From Symbiodinium natans (lineage: Eukaryota > Sar > Dinophyceae > Suessiales > Symbiodiniaceae): 64,000 nucleotides of DNA. Both the position numbers and the translations under genes were made by a program. The DNA is taken from NCBI GenBank assembly GCA_905221605.1, contig CAJNDS010002675.1, positions 102,001-166,000 of the forward strand, in the 5' to 3' direction. Positions 42,313-54,004 of this stretch are shown piece by piece (positions within the stretch are counted from its first letter, which is position 1; each line of letters begins with the position of its first letter). The notes under the pieces are model-generated. The model was not told the origin of the DNA and did not search any database. It saw only the letters and a list, made by a program, of their open reading frames with translations.

Positions 42313-44904
42313 CCCTCAAGAGACCGGAGTGGGCCTGACCTCCAACGAATGGTGGTGCCTAAGTCGTCCCGGTCAGAACTGCAACTCGCTTAATTCCACG
42401 AGGTTGCTATCACGTATATGTTTGTGATCTACTGGCCAAGATCGGAGTTTGCTTCACATATCTATACCAGGCTATCGCCAGGAGTCTTTGTCGTTCCTGT
42501 ATATTTGATACCTTTGAACTTAACTGTTTGGGGTCTTTGCTGGCGTAAGTTTCAATCAGAATTCTACGTTACAAGAACCTCGAGGTTTCTTCTTAGTTTC
42601 GAGTGCCAACCTTCCCAGGGCCGTCTTAACGCATGCTTCTTCGTGCTAGAGGCTTATGTCCGCCTCCTGGACATTCACAAGCGAGCAGTCCGAGCAAGCG
42701 AAGGCAGGCTCCTTCCCTTTCAGACGGCGCATGTACATATGTCACGTCCTTGCTTGGGATGTGGTCGTAAGGAGTTCCGCGCGGCCTTACGCTTTGTCGA
42801 AAGCTTGCATAGCAGTGGATTGCGTTGTGGCTGCATATGGCTGCGTGATGTGCACGATTAGGCGGTCAGCGGTTGACTTCCGGCAGGCGCTTGGCTCCTT
42901 CTCATCGTCTGGCCCATGCGAAACTGTCCTAGTCCTGCCGGTTGCAGGCGATCTTCAACGCTTACGCGGAGGCGGAGGACTACCTGACGCCACGAACGAT
43001 CGCTGACGCCGCCGTCCCAAGTTGCGTAGATTTTGTGTTGGAGTCATTGGAGTGTATCGTCGAGGTCGTCATTGCAGTGTATCGTTGAGGTCATTCTTTC
43101 AGCCACTCCATCGGCGAACTTTACAGAGCAAGAAGTGGAATGCTCTCTCTAGCGCTTTAACACCAAAGACAGCAAGCACCAACAACATGTTATCCTTCCT
43201 GCGCTTTCTTTGACAGGTATGATGAGTGGTTTTCACTGTCAAATTCTTGGTTGAGATTACCATAGTTGCTCCCATGAATACTACTCGGAGTATTCCTTAT
43301 TTCTTTGTGAGGTTGACAGGCTGCTCTGCGTGGAAGCATCCGTGAAGCCTGGAAGCCCGCCGTCCCAGTCGTTGTTTGCAGGAGGCGCGTCGTCTCCGAG
43401 CAGAGCTTGTGAAGGACCTGTGGTTGACCACGCGCCTGTCCTTATGGAAGTTGTTTTTTGCCCGGACAAAAACTATGTCATCGTTGATGCTGCAACCATT
43501 CTTACTTTGTGTGATATTCCTTTGACTGCAATGTCATGCCTGATGGTTTAGATTCCCTGCTTGTCTCATCTCAAACGACTTACCTGTTCTTGCAGCCCCG
43601 GAGGCCAGTGACGAACTCCCAACTTTCAGCATCAGGCAAGTGTGGCCACATGCTTCTTGGCCAATTCATGTAAGAGCATGCAGCCCACCTGTTGGTGTCC
43701 AGCAGCGTTGGCCAGAGCTACGCCTCATTTATTATGATAGAACTGCAGCTGTGGGTCGGCGGTGCGTAAGTGTGGCAGCAATTGCTCCACACAGCAGGCC
43801 GCAGGCAGCTAGACATACATGGAAGGGGCCCTTATGTACCATCCAACAGTTTCAGCACCTTGGTGTTATGTACTAAGTATGTACTTCGGAGTTGTGTAGC
43901 AACTCCAAGACTCTGAGAACAAACCGCTCTGATCTGGCACCAAGGAGTCGAGCCGTCGATGGGCGAGGACTTCGCAGCCGAAAGCCACTCCACTCACTAC
44001 ACACAGCTTTGCAACTACGCCGCCGACGCTATAGTCAGCTTATGTTACAGCACACTACGCTGCATTCTTACTATCCTGCACTATACTGCCCACTGTTCTA
44101 TGAGTCAGGAGTCTGCTTGATCATGTTGGATTGCGCACTGGTATTGTGCTGATGGCCAGAAGTATGGCGGGTGGACGTACGAAATCCACTTCTACAGTAG
44201 TGTTGGGCGACCCACTTCTACAGTAGTGTTGGGTGCGCTGGGGCTGGTGTATCGGTGGCCATCTCCAAGCAAGGCACCGCGGCCAGCACGTCTGGATGTT
44301 GCACGAGCTCTTCTGTGCATCCTGCTGTTGTTGAAGCGAAGGTCGTTGCCCCACTTGCTCTGCACCAATACTGATACTAGGAATCATCAGACTACACTAC
44401 GACAATTGCATCATGCCGTTTTCCAAGCGCTGTCTGATGAAGGCCGGGTCGAACACAGCGGCCTTCCGCCAGGATGTGGGGTGCTTAAACATTAACCTGG
44501 GTGCCTGCAGAATGTGCCTGCTGTTTCTAATTGATGTGATTGTTGCTATTCTTGTCCTGGGCACGATTCTATTTATTAGCAAGCTATGATTACTTGAGGT
44601 GCCGCTGACGCTGTTAGTTTTATCTTCTCACTCTGGCATGTGTAGACAAAGGTCCATCAGAGCCCTCCCCGGAAATTCGCAGTTGAGCTTGATGATGCCA
44701 GCGAATGAGGTGGGCCCTTGACATTTTGCAGGATGTCTTTTGGAAAACAAATATGCGAGTACAGGTCCCCATGGCCCAGCCATCCGAGAAGGCTCAACGC
44801 AATGATTGTCAGTCCAACGTGTAGCCACGTGATGCGTGAGGCAGCGGAAGAGATGGCTATCGAAGCCTGCTTCCAGGATTCAGCTCAGCTTGCGATACGG
44901 CTCT
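42313..44904. other. 2.6 kb of low-repeat sequence without a recognised gene
   Basis: This stretch lacks telomere-like arrays and has a different, less G-rich texture. One open stretch at 42418-42861 has two Cys-x2-Cys pairs near its end (CLGCG) but no family match. A short reading near 44828-44880 (MREAAEEMAIEACFQDSAQ) resembles an exon. It may be an unrecognised gene or a degraded element. Confidence 0.35.
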
Positions 44905-45127
44905 TTCTATATATTTATATAGTTATATGTATATTTGTACTTATATTTATTTTTCATTTATATTTTTATTTATATTCGTATTTTCTCTTTTTTAATTTTA
45001 TATTTCTATTTATATTTATATTTATATTTATATATTTGTATTTGTATTTAAATTTAAATTTAAATTTATATTTATATTTCTATTTATATTTATATATTTG
45101 TATTTATATTTATATTTATATTTATAT
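44905..45127 (+). repeat. TTTATA / TTTATT microsatellite
   Basis: About 220 bases of imperfect TATTTA hexamers running directly into a CCCTAAA array. Confidence 0.9.
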
Positions 45128-45445
45128 TAACCCTAAACCCTAAACCCTAAACGCTAAACCCTAAACCCTAAACCCCAAACCCCAAACCCCAAACCCTGAA
45201 CCCTGAACCCTGAAACGCTAAATGCAAAACCCCTGATGTGTAGTAGTTGAAGCGTGTTTGTCCGCGCTGCGACATTTGCCGGGGCCATTGCTCAATTCGG
45301 CAGTGCACCTGCACACTCGGAAGGCCAGCGGTAAGCCGATAAGACCCTAAGACTTAGCCCTAAGACCTAAACCCTAAACCCTAAACCCCAAACCCTAAGC
45401 CCCAAACCCCAAACCCTAAACCCTAAACCCTGAACCCTGAATGCG
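45127..45445 (-). repeat. Two CCCTAAA/CCCCAAA arrays
   Basis: Units at 45127-45215 and 45362-45445 with CCCCAAA and CCCTGAA variants. The short piece between them shows no exon I can defend. Confidence 0.85.
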
Positions 45446-45807
45446 AAGTGCAGCTCAGCCAGGGGTCGGCTTCGGTGACGAGATTCCGGGGGTTCAGAGC
45501 ATTTTGATGCATGAGGTGACAATATGCCTACTCTGCACGTGAAGACATCCCTGGCAACAGGTCTAGAGCCTGTCTGAAGGCCCTGAAAAAGACATCTCCT
45601 TCTTGAGCTTGAGCTTCGAAGCTCGCCCCCGAAAAATCTGACACTCCGCATATCTTCAAGCTGCCCGCTCTGGCGCTGCAGGGCTTTTGGTGGGGTATAG
45701 GCTGCCTAGAGGGCTTTGGGCCAAGGAGGTTCTTAAAGGCTTAGTTAAGGCGTACGCTTTTTGGGGCTCACTATTGTCAGGTCGACCCGAAGCCGCCAAA
45801 CAAACAC
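45446..45807. other. No gene recognised
   Basis: Mixed sequence between telomere-like arrays. I see no convincing exon on either strand. Confidence 0.5.
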
Positions 45808-46002
45808 AAACCCTAAACCCTAAACCCTAAACCCTAAACCCTAAACCCTAAACCCTAAACCCTAAACCCTAAACCCTAAACCCTAAACCCTAAACCCTAA
45901 ACCCTAAACCCTAAACCCTAAACCCTAAACCCTAAACCCTAAACCCTAAACCCTAAACCCTAAACCCTAAACCCTAAACCCTAAACCCTAAACCCTAAAC
46001 CC
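45808..46002 (-). repeat. CCCTAAA array, 195 bp
   Basis: Twenty-eight essentially perfect units, one of the most regular arrays in the window. Confidence 0.95.
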
Positions 46003-47701
46003 CGGCCAAGCCTGGAGGCGCATGTGCGACATGGCCCTGCGCTGCAGCCGCTGTGTGCGGCTCAGTCCAGTGCGCGCTGATTGCGCGGGCAACGACGTGT
46101 CAGACTTCAGCCCTAACTAAACCTTCAACCCAAAGCCCTAAACCCTCAACCCTCAACCCTACCCCCTCAAAACCTTCAACCCTCAATCCTAATCCCCAAA
46201 GCCTAAGACATGCGAAGCGTTTTGGGGAGTGTGTTTTTAGGGCTTCGGATCCTGAGGCTGCGAGCGACTTTTCGCCGCAAGCCGCGGCCTCAGCCATTGG
46301 CATAGAAGAAAAGGGGTTTAGGGTTTAGGGTTTAGGGTTTTAGGGTTTAGGGTTTAGGGTTTAGGGTTTAGGGTTTAGGGTTTAGGGTTTAGGGTTTAGG
46401 GTTTAGGGTTTAGGGTTTAGGGCTTAGGGCTTAGGGTTTAGGGTTTAGGGTTAGCGAGGAAGCGGCTCAGGATGAGAAGGCTCTCTCTTACACAATGAGA
46501 AACTAATATGGTTATTTCCCCAGAGAATAGGGGCACCCCTTTAAGAAACATATGGCTATTTTCCCAAAATACCCCCCTTTTTTTGGCCCAACATGGGATA
46601 GGATTCCCTTAAAGGGACCCCCCAAAAATGGTACCCCTGTTTTGGGAAACCCCATTGTTTTTTTGAAAGGGAAGAAGGGTCTTTCATGTTTGGTATGTGA
46701 GGAGCGTCCAAGAGGGGCTTGTACAGCATGCGGCTCGAGGTGAAAAAGGTTTCGAAGGAACTTGCACTGCGCCGGTGAAAGGGGAGCTTGTCGAAAGCAA
46801 CTCGCGAAACTCGAGCGTCAGACAACTCTGCAGACTTTCCCAAGCAAACCCACCCTGAACCCTAAACCCTAAACCCTAAACACTAAACCCTAAACCCTAA
46901 ACCCTAAACCCTAAACCCTAAAACTTAACCCAAACCCCAGAAACGAGCCGAGGCCCGCCGGGGAGCCGTGCCCAGGGCGGCGAGGCAGACTTGAAGTACT
47001 TGGGGCTACTTGGGAATAAGCGTTCAATTTTTGGGTTCTACAAGTTCCCAAGAGACAGCAAGAAGTAAGCAAAAACTGGCTAGGGTTTCAAGTTCAGTGT
47101 AGGAAAAGGGGGGTCTGAGCGGCCTTGGCGAACGAACGGATCTGAGGAGATGTCTTGCAGGTTTGCTGGTTCTGGGTTTATTGGGGTTTATAGGGTTTAT
47201 GGGGTTTACAGGGTTTTTTGGGGTTTATCGGGGTTTTGGGGGCGGGTTTGTAAGGTTTATTAGCTTTACTAGGGTTTATCGGGTTTATAGGGTTTGTAGG
47301 GTTTGTGGGGTTTACAGGGTTTATGTGGGGTTTGTAGGGTTTATGGGGGTTTGCCGCCCAAAGCTACCCAGCTCAGGGCTCAGGGGCTCCATCTTGTAGT
47401 TGGCCTTTGTGCAGTGTCGTTGCAGGACCAGGCATCAGGTCCCGGAAGGGAAGCGATCCATCGTAGCTTCCAGGCGCTCTGCACCCAAACCAGCAACTTG
47501 CAACTGATCACCGGAGGCGTATCAAAAGAAACGATGTGCGTGCAGTTGGAGAGTCAGCGTAATCCCGAGCGCAATGGCTCTCCAAAGAGCGCCTTCCCTC
47601 TGAAAAGTATACTTTCGTGGGCCCCAAACCGCAGATATGCACTCCCTTGAGCCCCAGGAGCCCCAAGCCCGAAACCCTGAACCTTCCGCCCGACACCCGC
47701 G
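46003..47701 (+). other. Exon-like pieces between telomere-like arrays
   Basis: Possible coding pieces: about 46010-46095 (WRRMCDMALRCSRCVRL), about 46718-46757 (LYSMRLEVKKVSKELALRR, before a GTGAAA donor) and about 47432-47580 (QALCTQTSNLQLITGG). Arrays lie at 46314-46453 (TTTAGGG) and 46856-46925 (CCCTAAA). A G-rich TTTATAGGG-like run covers 47175-47350. No family is recognised. Confidence 0.35.
46314..46453 (+). repeat. TTTAGGG array
   Basis: Nineteen or so units with two CTTAGGG variants; orientation is opposite to the array at 45808-46002. Confidence 0.95.
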
Positions 47702-50700
47702 ATGCAGGCAGCCGGCGCCATGGCGGAAGAGGCTTTGGATTTTCCCTCAGAAGGTTCCCCGGAAAACCCCCCTGCTAAACTCCCCTAAACTCCCCCTAAA
47801 CTCCCCCTAAACTCCCCGAAACTCCCCTAAACTCCCCGAAGGTCCCCTAAACCCCCCTAAATCCCAAACCAAAATTGATCATGATAAGTCTGGTGAACCC
47901 CTGGACCTCTCCAGTGTTGGCGCCTTCCACGCTTTGAAGCATCCACGCGACATGTTCGGACGAAATTCTGCGCTTCGTTTCGGCGTCCGGGCGGTTTCGG
48001 GTTTCGAGAGCCTTGAGGTGAGGGTGGTCGAAAGAGGAGCAGCTGGAGGGGGGGGTTTCTGGTCATCACGCCCTTCGCGCAGGCCGAGGCTCCCGAGTAC
48101 AGAGTCCAGGCAGGAGCTGGGGATTCACGAGCGCAAAAAGGCTGCGTGCTTTGGGGTGTGGCAGAAATGGGATATCCTCATGAGTGGCGGGGGGGGGTGG
48201 GGTCCTATGAGTTGGAGTGTACCTATCTTCGGGTGTGTAGTAGGGTTACCCCGATCAGCTTCTTCGTCGTCTGGATGCCACAAACTACCCTGCCACCCCC
48301 CCCAAACCCTGGAAATCCCCGAAACCCTACGCCTAGACCCCTGAAGCCCCGAAACCCCTCTGCAGCGTGCTCGAGTGTACCTCTTGCCCTGCCTGTGCCG
48401 CAGTGTGAGTGCAATGTTCTTGGGAACTGTCTTGCTTTCCTGTATGTGTGGCGGCCTATAATCAAGCCACCCGAAAGGCGCTCTGAAGCCCCCAAACCAT
48501 CTTCTCTCTCAGGTGGATAGCTTTGAACCTGCACGTCGCGGACGTCATGCAGGGCAGCCCAAAAAGAGAGCAGAGGAGAAGCGCGCGAAAGCTCAAGGGC
48601 AGCAAACAAGACGCCGAAAAGTAAGTTGGGTAGTCTTCGGGTATTACTTGGGGGTTCTTGGTAAAGAATGAAGGATGGTACCCCTCATTATCCTCAGGGA
48701 CCTGAAACTCCTCATTCCCTAAGCACCAGTAAGAGTCAAGCAACGTACGCCTGCGGGCCAAGATTGAGAATGCTTCTGAAATGAACAGCTGTCGTACCTG
48801 GGCCACATCCCCTCAATTCCCAGACCCTAGAGAAAAACCAAACAAAAGCACTTCTGAGGCGCAACAAAGCCCTTAAAGCCTTTTAAAAACCCTCCAAAAC
48901 CCTTCAAAACCCTTATGCACAAGCCCGACAATGCCTGGAACGGCCCCTCACCGCCTCAGGTGATCTACACACTGATCATCCGAAGGGGCAGCGCGCAGTG
49001 GCCCATTCGACGGCGATTCCGGCAGGCTCACGCCCACCAGGGTTTGGGGGTTCAGGGGGTTCAGGGGGGTGTTTTGGGGGTTTAGGGTTTGGGGTTTGTG
49101 GCTGGGTTCTTGGGTTTTTGGGTTTTGGGTTTGGTGTTTTGGGTTTTAGGGGTTTGTGGATTGGAGCTCAGGGTTTGGGGTTTAGGGCCTTGGGATTCTA
49201 GGGTGTTTCAGAATCCTCGTCACATTCCAGATCCCCGTTTTGGTCATGTCGAAATAGAAAGCGTGCCTGGTTTTTTGTTGTCTGCAGTGGGGTGGGGGGC
49301 GAGGTACTCGTTGATATCTACGAATCATAGGTTGGGGAGGCTAAGGCATCTACCGAATCGTGACTTTGCTCTCCTTGGGACCCCTTCGACTACCCCCACC
49401 GAAAGCTCCGCCACTCGGGCAGGTCGTGAAGCTGCACGAGCAGCTCGTTCAGGGTTTTGGCAGGCACGCGACCTCTGCGCCAGACTTTGCTAATAGGATT
49501 TGGCCTTCGACGTCTGCAAAGGGGAGTTGGGCAGCGGAAAGTTCAGGACATTAGACCATGCTGGCATTCTCCAAAAGGGCTAGTCCCACCCACCGACTGC
49601 AGAAGCAGGGAGCAAGCGCGAACCCCGCAACTGCACAAAGAACCAGGCAAAGTCCCAGGTGCTAGCTTCATAGCGTCCGAACTCCAAACGCTTGTGGCGC
49701 CAATTACAATTGCCCCCCAAAGCGGCGAGACCCCTTGTGGCACCCCCTTGGGCAGGTCTTCCATGAAGGAAGGGTTGCCGAGACTGCCACCGAAGTTGAC
49801 CTACAGGCTGGTACTGGTAGCAATTCTCTCCATAAGCTCTAGCACCGGAAAAGGCTTTCCCCACCTCACAATTTGGAGCTGCGTCTGCACAAGGGAGCTC
49901 GGGTGTACGGGCTTCCCAGAGCCTTCGGAGTTCGGGGCTTTCCTGCGTTACCCTTGAAACCTCAAGTCCCAGGGTGATTCTGGGTAGAGTTGGGCCTGGG
50001 ATCTAGACCCCTTCCCATCCCCCTAAAAGGTACTGTGGGGTCTCTTTTTTTGGGGAGAGAGGGGGGGGGGGGGGTAGTGTCGTAGTGTCTCAGGGAAGTT
50101 TTGCCACGGGTGCCCCCCCCATGTTGGCTCTGCTGCAGATCCATCTTCTGCGGACAGCAGGATCAGCGGTTTCTGCAACTGCGGGTCATGGACTTGGGTA
50201 TGTGCATGTAGAAATCTGTGGAACAGAGAAGGCCTTGCAAGCCCCAAGAAAAAGGCTCACCCCCAAGAAGCGTCCTTTCTTGCGAGGGGCCCTTAGCACT
50301 GCCAAGGCCATGCAACTGCAAGAGTACTTCGAGGCTGGACCCTGGGCGCACATTCTGCATCGCGAGTGTGGAAGCTGGCACCAAAACCCGATGAGAACCC
50401 CCGGAAGCCTCTGCTTCGATGGAGAATGGCGAGGCACTTCTGCGGTACATCCCCTATGTGGATCAGTGCGAGGCGCGGGGGGGAGCCGTCGAGATGGCTA
50501 CACCAGCTCTGATGACCATCATCTGGGGTTTTTTAGAGGAGATGGGGGAAACTCTAGGGCTCCTAAATGGCACTCTGTGCCTCAGAGTTGATGGCCGAAA
50601 ATCTAGAGCGAAAGCGATGGTCTAGAAATCGAAAACGGTGCCCTCAGCGATCCCAAGCGAGGCTCTTCGGGAATTTCTCTGCAGCGTCGATGTGAGTAAC

Positions 50701-53700
50701 ATGAGCCGGCGCCTCAGAATGAGCATCCCAACCTCAAACCGAGATTTTCACTTCCGCACCCATCTTCCAAGCTCCCGCCCTCCTCCCTCCTGAGTTTCAG
50801 TTGCATCTGGTGTCTCTTGCAACGCACTCTTAGTAATAATTAGCAATAAGTAGTAATAATAAGCAATGATTAGTAATAATTCGTAATAATTAGTAATAAG
50901 TAGAAATAATTAGTAGTAATTAGTAATAATTAGTAATACTTAGTCATAATTCGCAATAGCCAGTAACAATTAGTGATCATTCGTAATAATTAGTCATAAG
51001 TAGTCATAATAGCAATAATTGTAATTATAGATAGCAATAATTGTAACTATAGTAATAATAGTAATAATAGTAATAATAGTAATAATAGTAATAATAGTAA
51101 TAATAGTAATAATAGTAATAATAGTAATAATAGTAATAATAGTAATAATAGTAATAATAGTAATAGTAATAGTAATAAGTAGTAATAATAGTAATAATAG
51201 TAATAATAGTAATAATAGTAATAATAGTAATAATAGTAATAAAGTTAATAGTAATAATAGTAAAATAGTAATATATATTAATAGTAAAATTAGTAATAAT
51301 AGTCATAGTAAGAATTTCGTAAAATAGTATAATAGTAGTAATAGTAACAATAGTAATAATAGTCATAAGTAATAATAGTAATCATAGTAATCATAGTAAT
51401 CATAGTAATAATAGTAATAATAGTAATAATAGTAATAATAGTAATAATAGTAATAATAGTAATAATAGTAATAATAGTAATAATAGTAATAATAGTAGTA
51501 AAAGTAATAATAATAATAGTACTAATAATAATAATAGTAGGGTTGCAAGCGTGTGGGCGCCCCCTGCTTCCCTCCCCTTCGAGGCTACGATGCCCTGCTC
51601 GACTTGGAGCAGGCAGCGCAGCTCAAGTGTCCGTGGTTTGGAACCCTAAAAGCCCCCAAAGCCTAAACCCTAAACCCTAAACCCTAAATCCTAAACCCTA
51701 CACCCTAAACCCTAAATCCTACACCCTAAACCCTAAACCCTACACCCTAAACCCTAAACCCTACACCCTAAACCCTAAACCTTACACCCTAAACCCTAAA
51801 CCCGGAACCCTACAAACCCTAGTTTCGCTTTTTTCGGAGGCCCTGGGGCGCGGGAGCCCCGGGCGACGCATCGACGCGGCGCTCATCGCCGCGCTGCCGA
51901 AGCGGAGCGACCGCCGGAGCGAGGCGTTTAGGGGGCTTTTGGGGGGTTTTGGGGGGTTTTGGGGTTTTGGGGGTCTAAGGTTTAGGGTTTCGGGTTTAGG
52001 TTTAGGTGCGATCGAGAAGTTTTCAGGGAGTTTGGGGTTTGGGGTTTAGGGAGGTTTGCGGGTTTTTGGGGGTTGCGACTTAGAATCCAGGGTTTAAGGG
52101 TTTAAGGGTTTAGGGTTTAAGTGGTTTGGGTCTAGTGGTTTTTGGGGGGCTTAGGGGGTTGTTGGGGGTTTAGGGGTTTGGGGTCTAGGGTTTAGGAGGC
52201 TTTGGGGGCTTTTAGGGCATAGAGGGTTTGCGGTTGAGAATCTAGGGCTTAGGGTTTTAGGGTTTACGGGTTAAGAGGTTTGGGGTCTAGTGTTTGGGGC
52301 TTACGGGTTTAGGGATATAGGCTAGAGGTTTAGGGGGTTTGGTTTAGGGCTTAGGGCCTAGGAGGGTTTAGGGGTGTTTAGGGGTCCAGGGTGTCTAGGG
52401 CGTTTAGGCGTTTTAGGGGGTTTTAGGGGGTTTTAGGGGGGTTAGGGGTTTAGGGGGTTTAGGGGGTTTAGGGGGTTTAGGGGGTTGAGGGGGTTTAGGG
52501 GGCTTAGTTGGGGTTTATCAGCGAGTTTGGGGCTCAGGGGGTTTTGGGTTTAGCGGGTGGGTTTGTGGAGTGGGGGCTTGGGCTAAACTCCCTAAACCCC
52601 TAAACCCCCTAAACCCCCTAAACCCCCTAAACCCCCTGAACCCCCTAAACCCCCTAAACCCCCTGAACCCCCTGAACCCTAAACCCCAAACCCCAAACCC
52701 TAAAGCCTAAACCCTAAACCCTAACCCTAAACCCTAAACCCTGAACGATAGATTCTTGTATGGTTTCAGTCGAGGCTTCGCCCAGCCATCAGAGCGGCTG
52801 CTGCGTCATCTGCCAGGCTTGCTGTTTAGGGTTTAGGGTTTGGGGTCTAGGCTTTGGGGTTCAGGGTTTAGGGTTTGTGGCCCGGGGGGGGGGGGGGGGG
52901 GAGGGCTTAGGGTTTAGGATTTCAGGGTTCAGGGGATAGGGTTCCGAGTGCAGGGTTTCGGAGAGTTTGGGGCATGGAGGGGCCCGACTTCCCCAAACTC
53001 CCCAAAGAGGAGCTGATGCTGAAGAGCGAAGACATCCGTGTGCTGCCGTGCGGCCATGAGTGACCCCTCAGAGACGGTTTAGGGTTTAGGGTTTAGGGTT
53101 TAGGGTTTAGGGTTTAGGGCTTCGGGCTTAGGGTTCAGGGTTTAGGGTTTAGGGTTGAGGGCTTAGGGCTTAGGGAGGGTTCGGAGAGAGGAGGCTGCAG
53201 GGTTCCAGGTGAACAGCGGGGGTCCATGGTGAAGGAGGCTGTGGGCACCAACTGGCGCTTTGTCTTGGGGGGTTGCCTTTCTTACAGCCACAATTTTCAT
53301 CCCACGATACATGCGGCTGGAATAGCACTTGGACAGCTGCGCGACTGTAGAGAGATGAAAGGTTCAGGTCTAGTTGCGACTCATCAAGGTGAGATGTAGT
53401 TGCCGGGTCCTCCGGCCCTGAATTGAAAGCGCCGCTACGTTGCCGCCACATGGTGCTTGATGTGGCATGGCTCATCGCAAGAAGTAGGCTTGATGGATGA
53501 GAAACAAACGTGGTCCAAAGGGTTTATGCTACTTGCTTGGGTTACATTGTTGCCATGTATCTAGCCTCCATGGGCCATTGGGCTGGGGGTCAAACAAGCC
53601 CCCAACAACAGACACCACTCCCCCACCCTCACCACTGCCCCCAACCACCCTTCTCACTCACCCCGCCCCACCCCGCCCGTCTCACCTCCCCCCCTTTCAT

Positions 53701-54004
53701 TTCCATTGATTTCCATTGGTTGTTTTATATTTTTCTGGGTTTCTTCTGGATTTTCCGTTGCTTTCTAGCGGTTTTCAATTCGCAGCCCGTCTCCCAGCCG
53801 AAGGGGACGCGGGTGGGGGGGGGGGGAGAGCAAGGCGCACAAAGAGGCAGTGTGTTCGGGCTCTCAACTCTCCCACTGCTTCTCTCACCTGCTATTGCAG
53901 ATTGCATCTCCGAGAATTTTTCGCTGCCATAAGAAAATTAGGAAAGCTCTCCAGGTATCACTACGAGTGCATCTCGCAGTGGATCCCGGAGAGTAACACC
54001 TGCT
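47702..54004 (+). CDS. PX-domain / RING-H2 protein split into microexons (E3 ligase-like)
   Basis: Likely ATG 47702 (MQAAGAMAEEALDF). Exons: 47702-47753, 47915-48017, about 48081-48140, 48513-48620 (basic, GTAAGT donor), 48960-49025, 49423-49488, 49769-49807, 50161-50184, 50307-50333, 50434-50472, 50662-50691, about 51857-51923, 52775-52816, 53010-53059, 53955-54004. The seven exons from 48960 to 50691 form one PX domain: YTLIIRRGSAQW, RRRFRQ, VVKLHEQL, GLPRLPPK, QLQEYFE, ALLRYIP, ALREFL. PX domains bind phosphoinositides on endosomes. The exons from 52775 give a RING-H2 with exact spacing C-x2-C-x14-C-x1-H-x2-H-x2-C-x10-C (CVIC, LPCGHEYHYEC, SNTC). The last Cys pair should lie in an exon after 54004 that I could not place. 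Donors are GT or GC; the exon end at 49807 is offset by one G. A membrane-targeted ubiquitin ligase is inferred. Confidence 0.75.
50834..51540 (+). repeat. TAATAG / TAGTAA microsatellite, 0.7 kb
   Basis: Degenerate at the edges and nearly perfect (AATAGT)n at 51055-51165, 51180-51240 and 51405-51500. It is intronic between the last PX exon and the RING exons. The tyrosine-rich reading on the minus strand is a by-product of the repeat. Confidence 0.95.
51662..51816 (-). repeat. CCCTAAA array with CCCTACA variants
   Basis: A regular higher-order pattern in which CCCTACACC recurs about every 26-28 bases among CCCTAAA units, suggesting amplification of a multi-unit block. Confidence 0.85.
51930..52745. 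repeat. Large degenerate G-rich / C-rich telomere-like block
   Basis: 51930-52570 is dominated by TTTAGGGGG, TTTTGGGG and TTAGGGTT words on the plus strand. It switches to CCCTAAA/CCCCCTAAA at 52585-52745. Immediately after lies the first RING exon (52775). Confidence 0.85.
53079..53170 (+). repeat. TTTAGGG array between RING exons
   Basis: Starts 20 bases after the donor at 53060 and separates the CGHE and YHYEC parts of the RING finger. Confidence 0.9.

Noticed and set aside
51025-51366. 113-codon minus-strand open frame of mostly tyrosine and isoleucine
   Set aside because: Translation of the TAATAG microsatellite.
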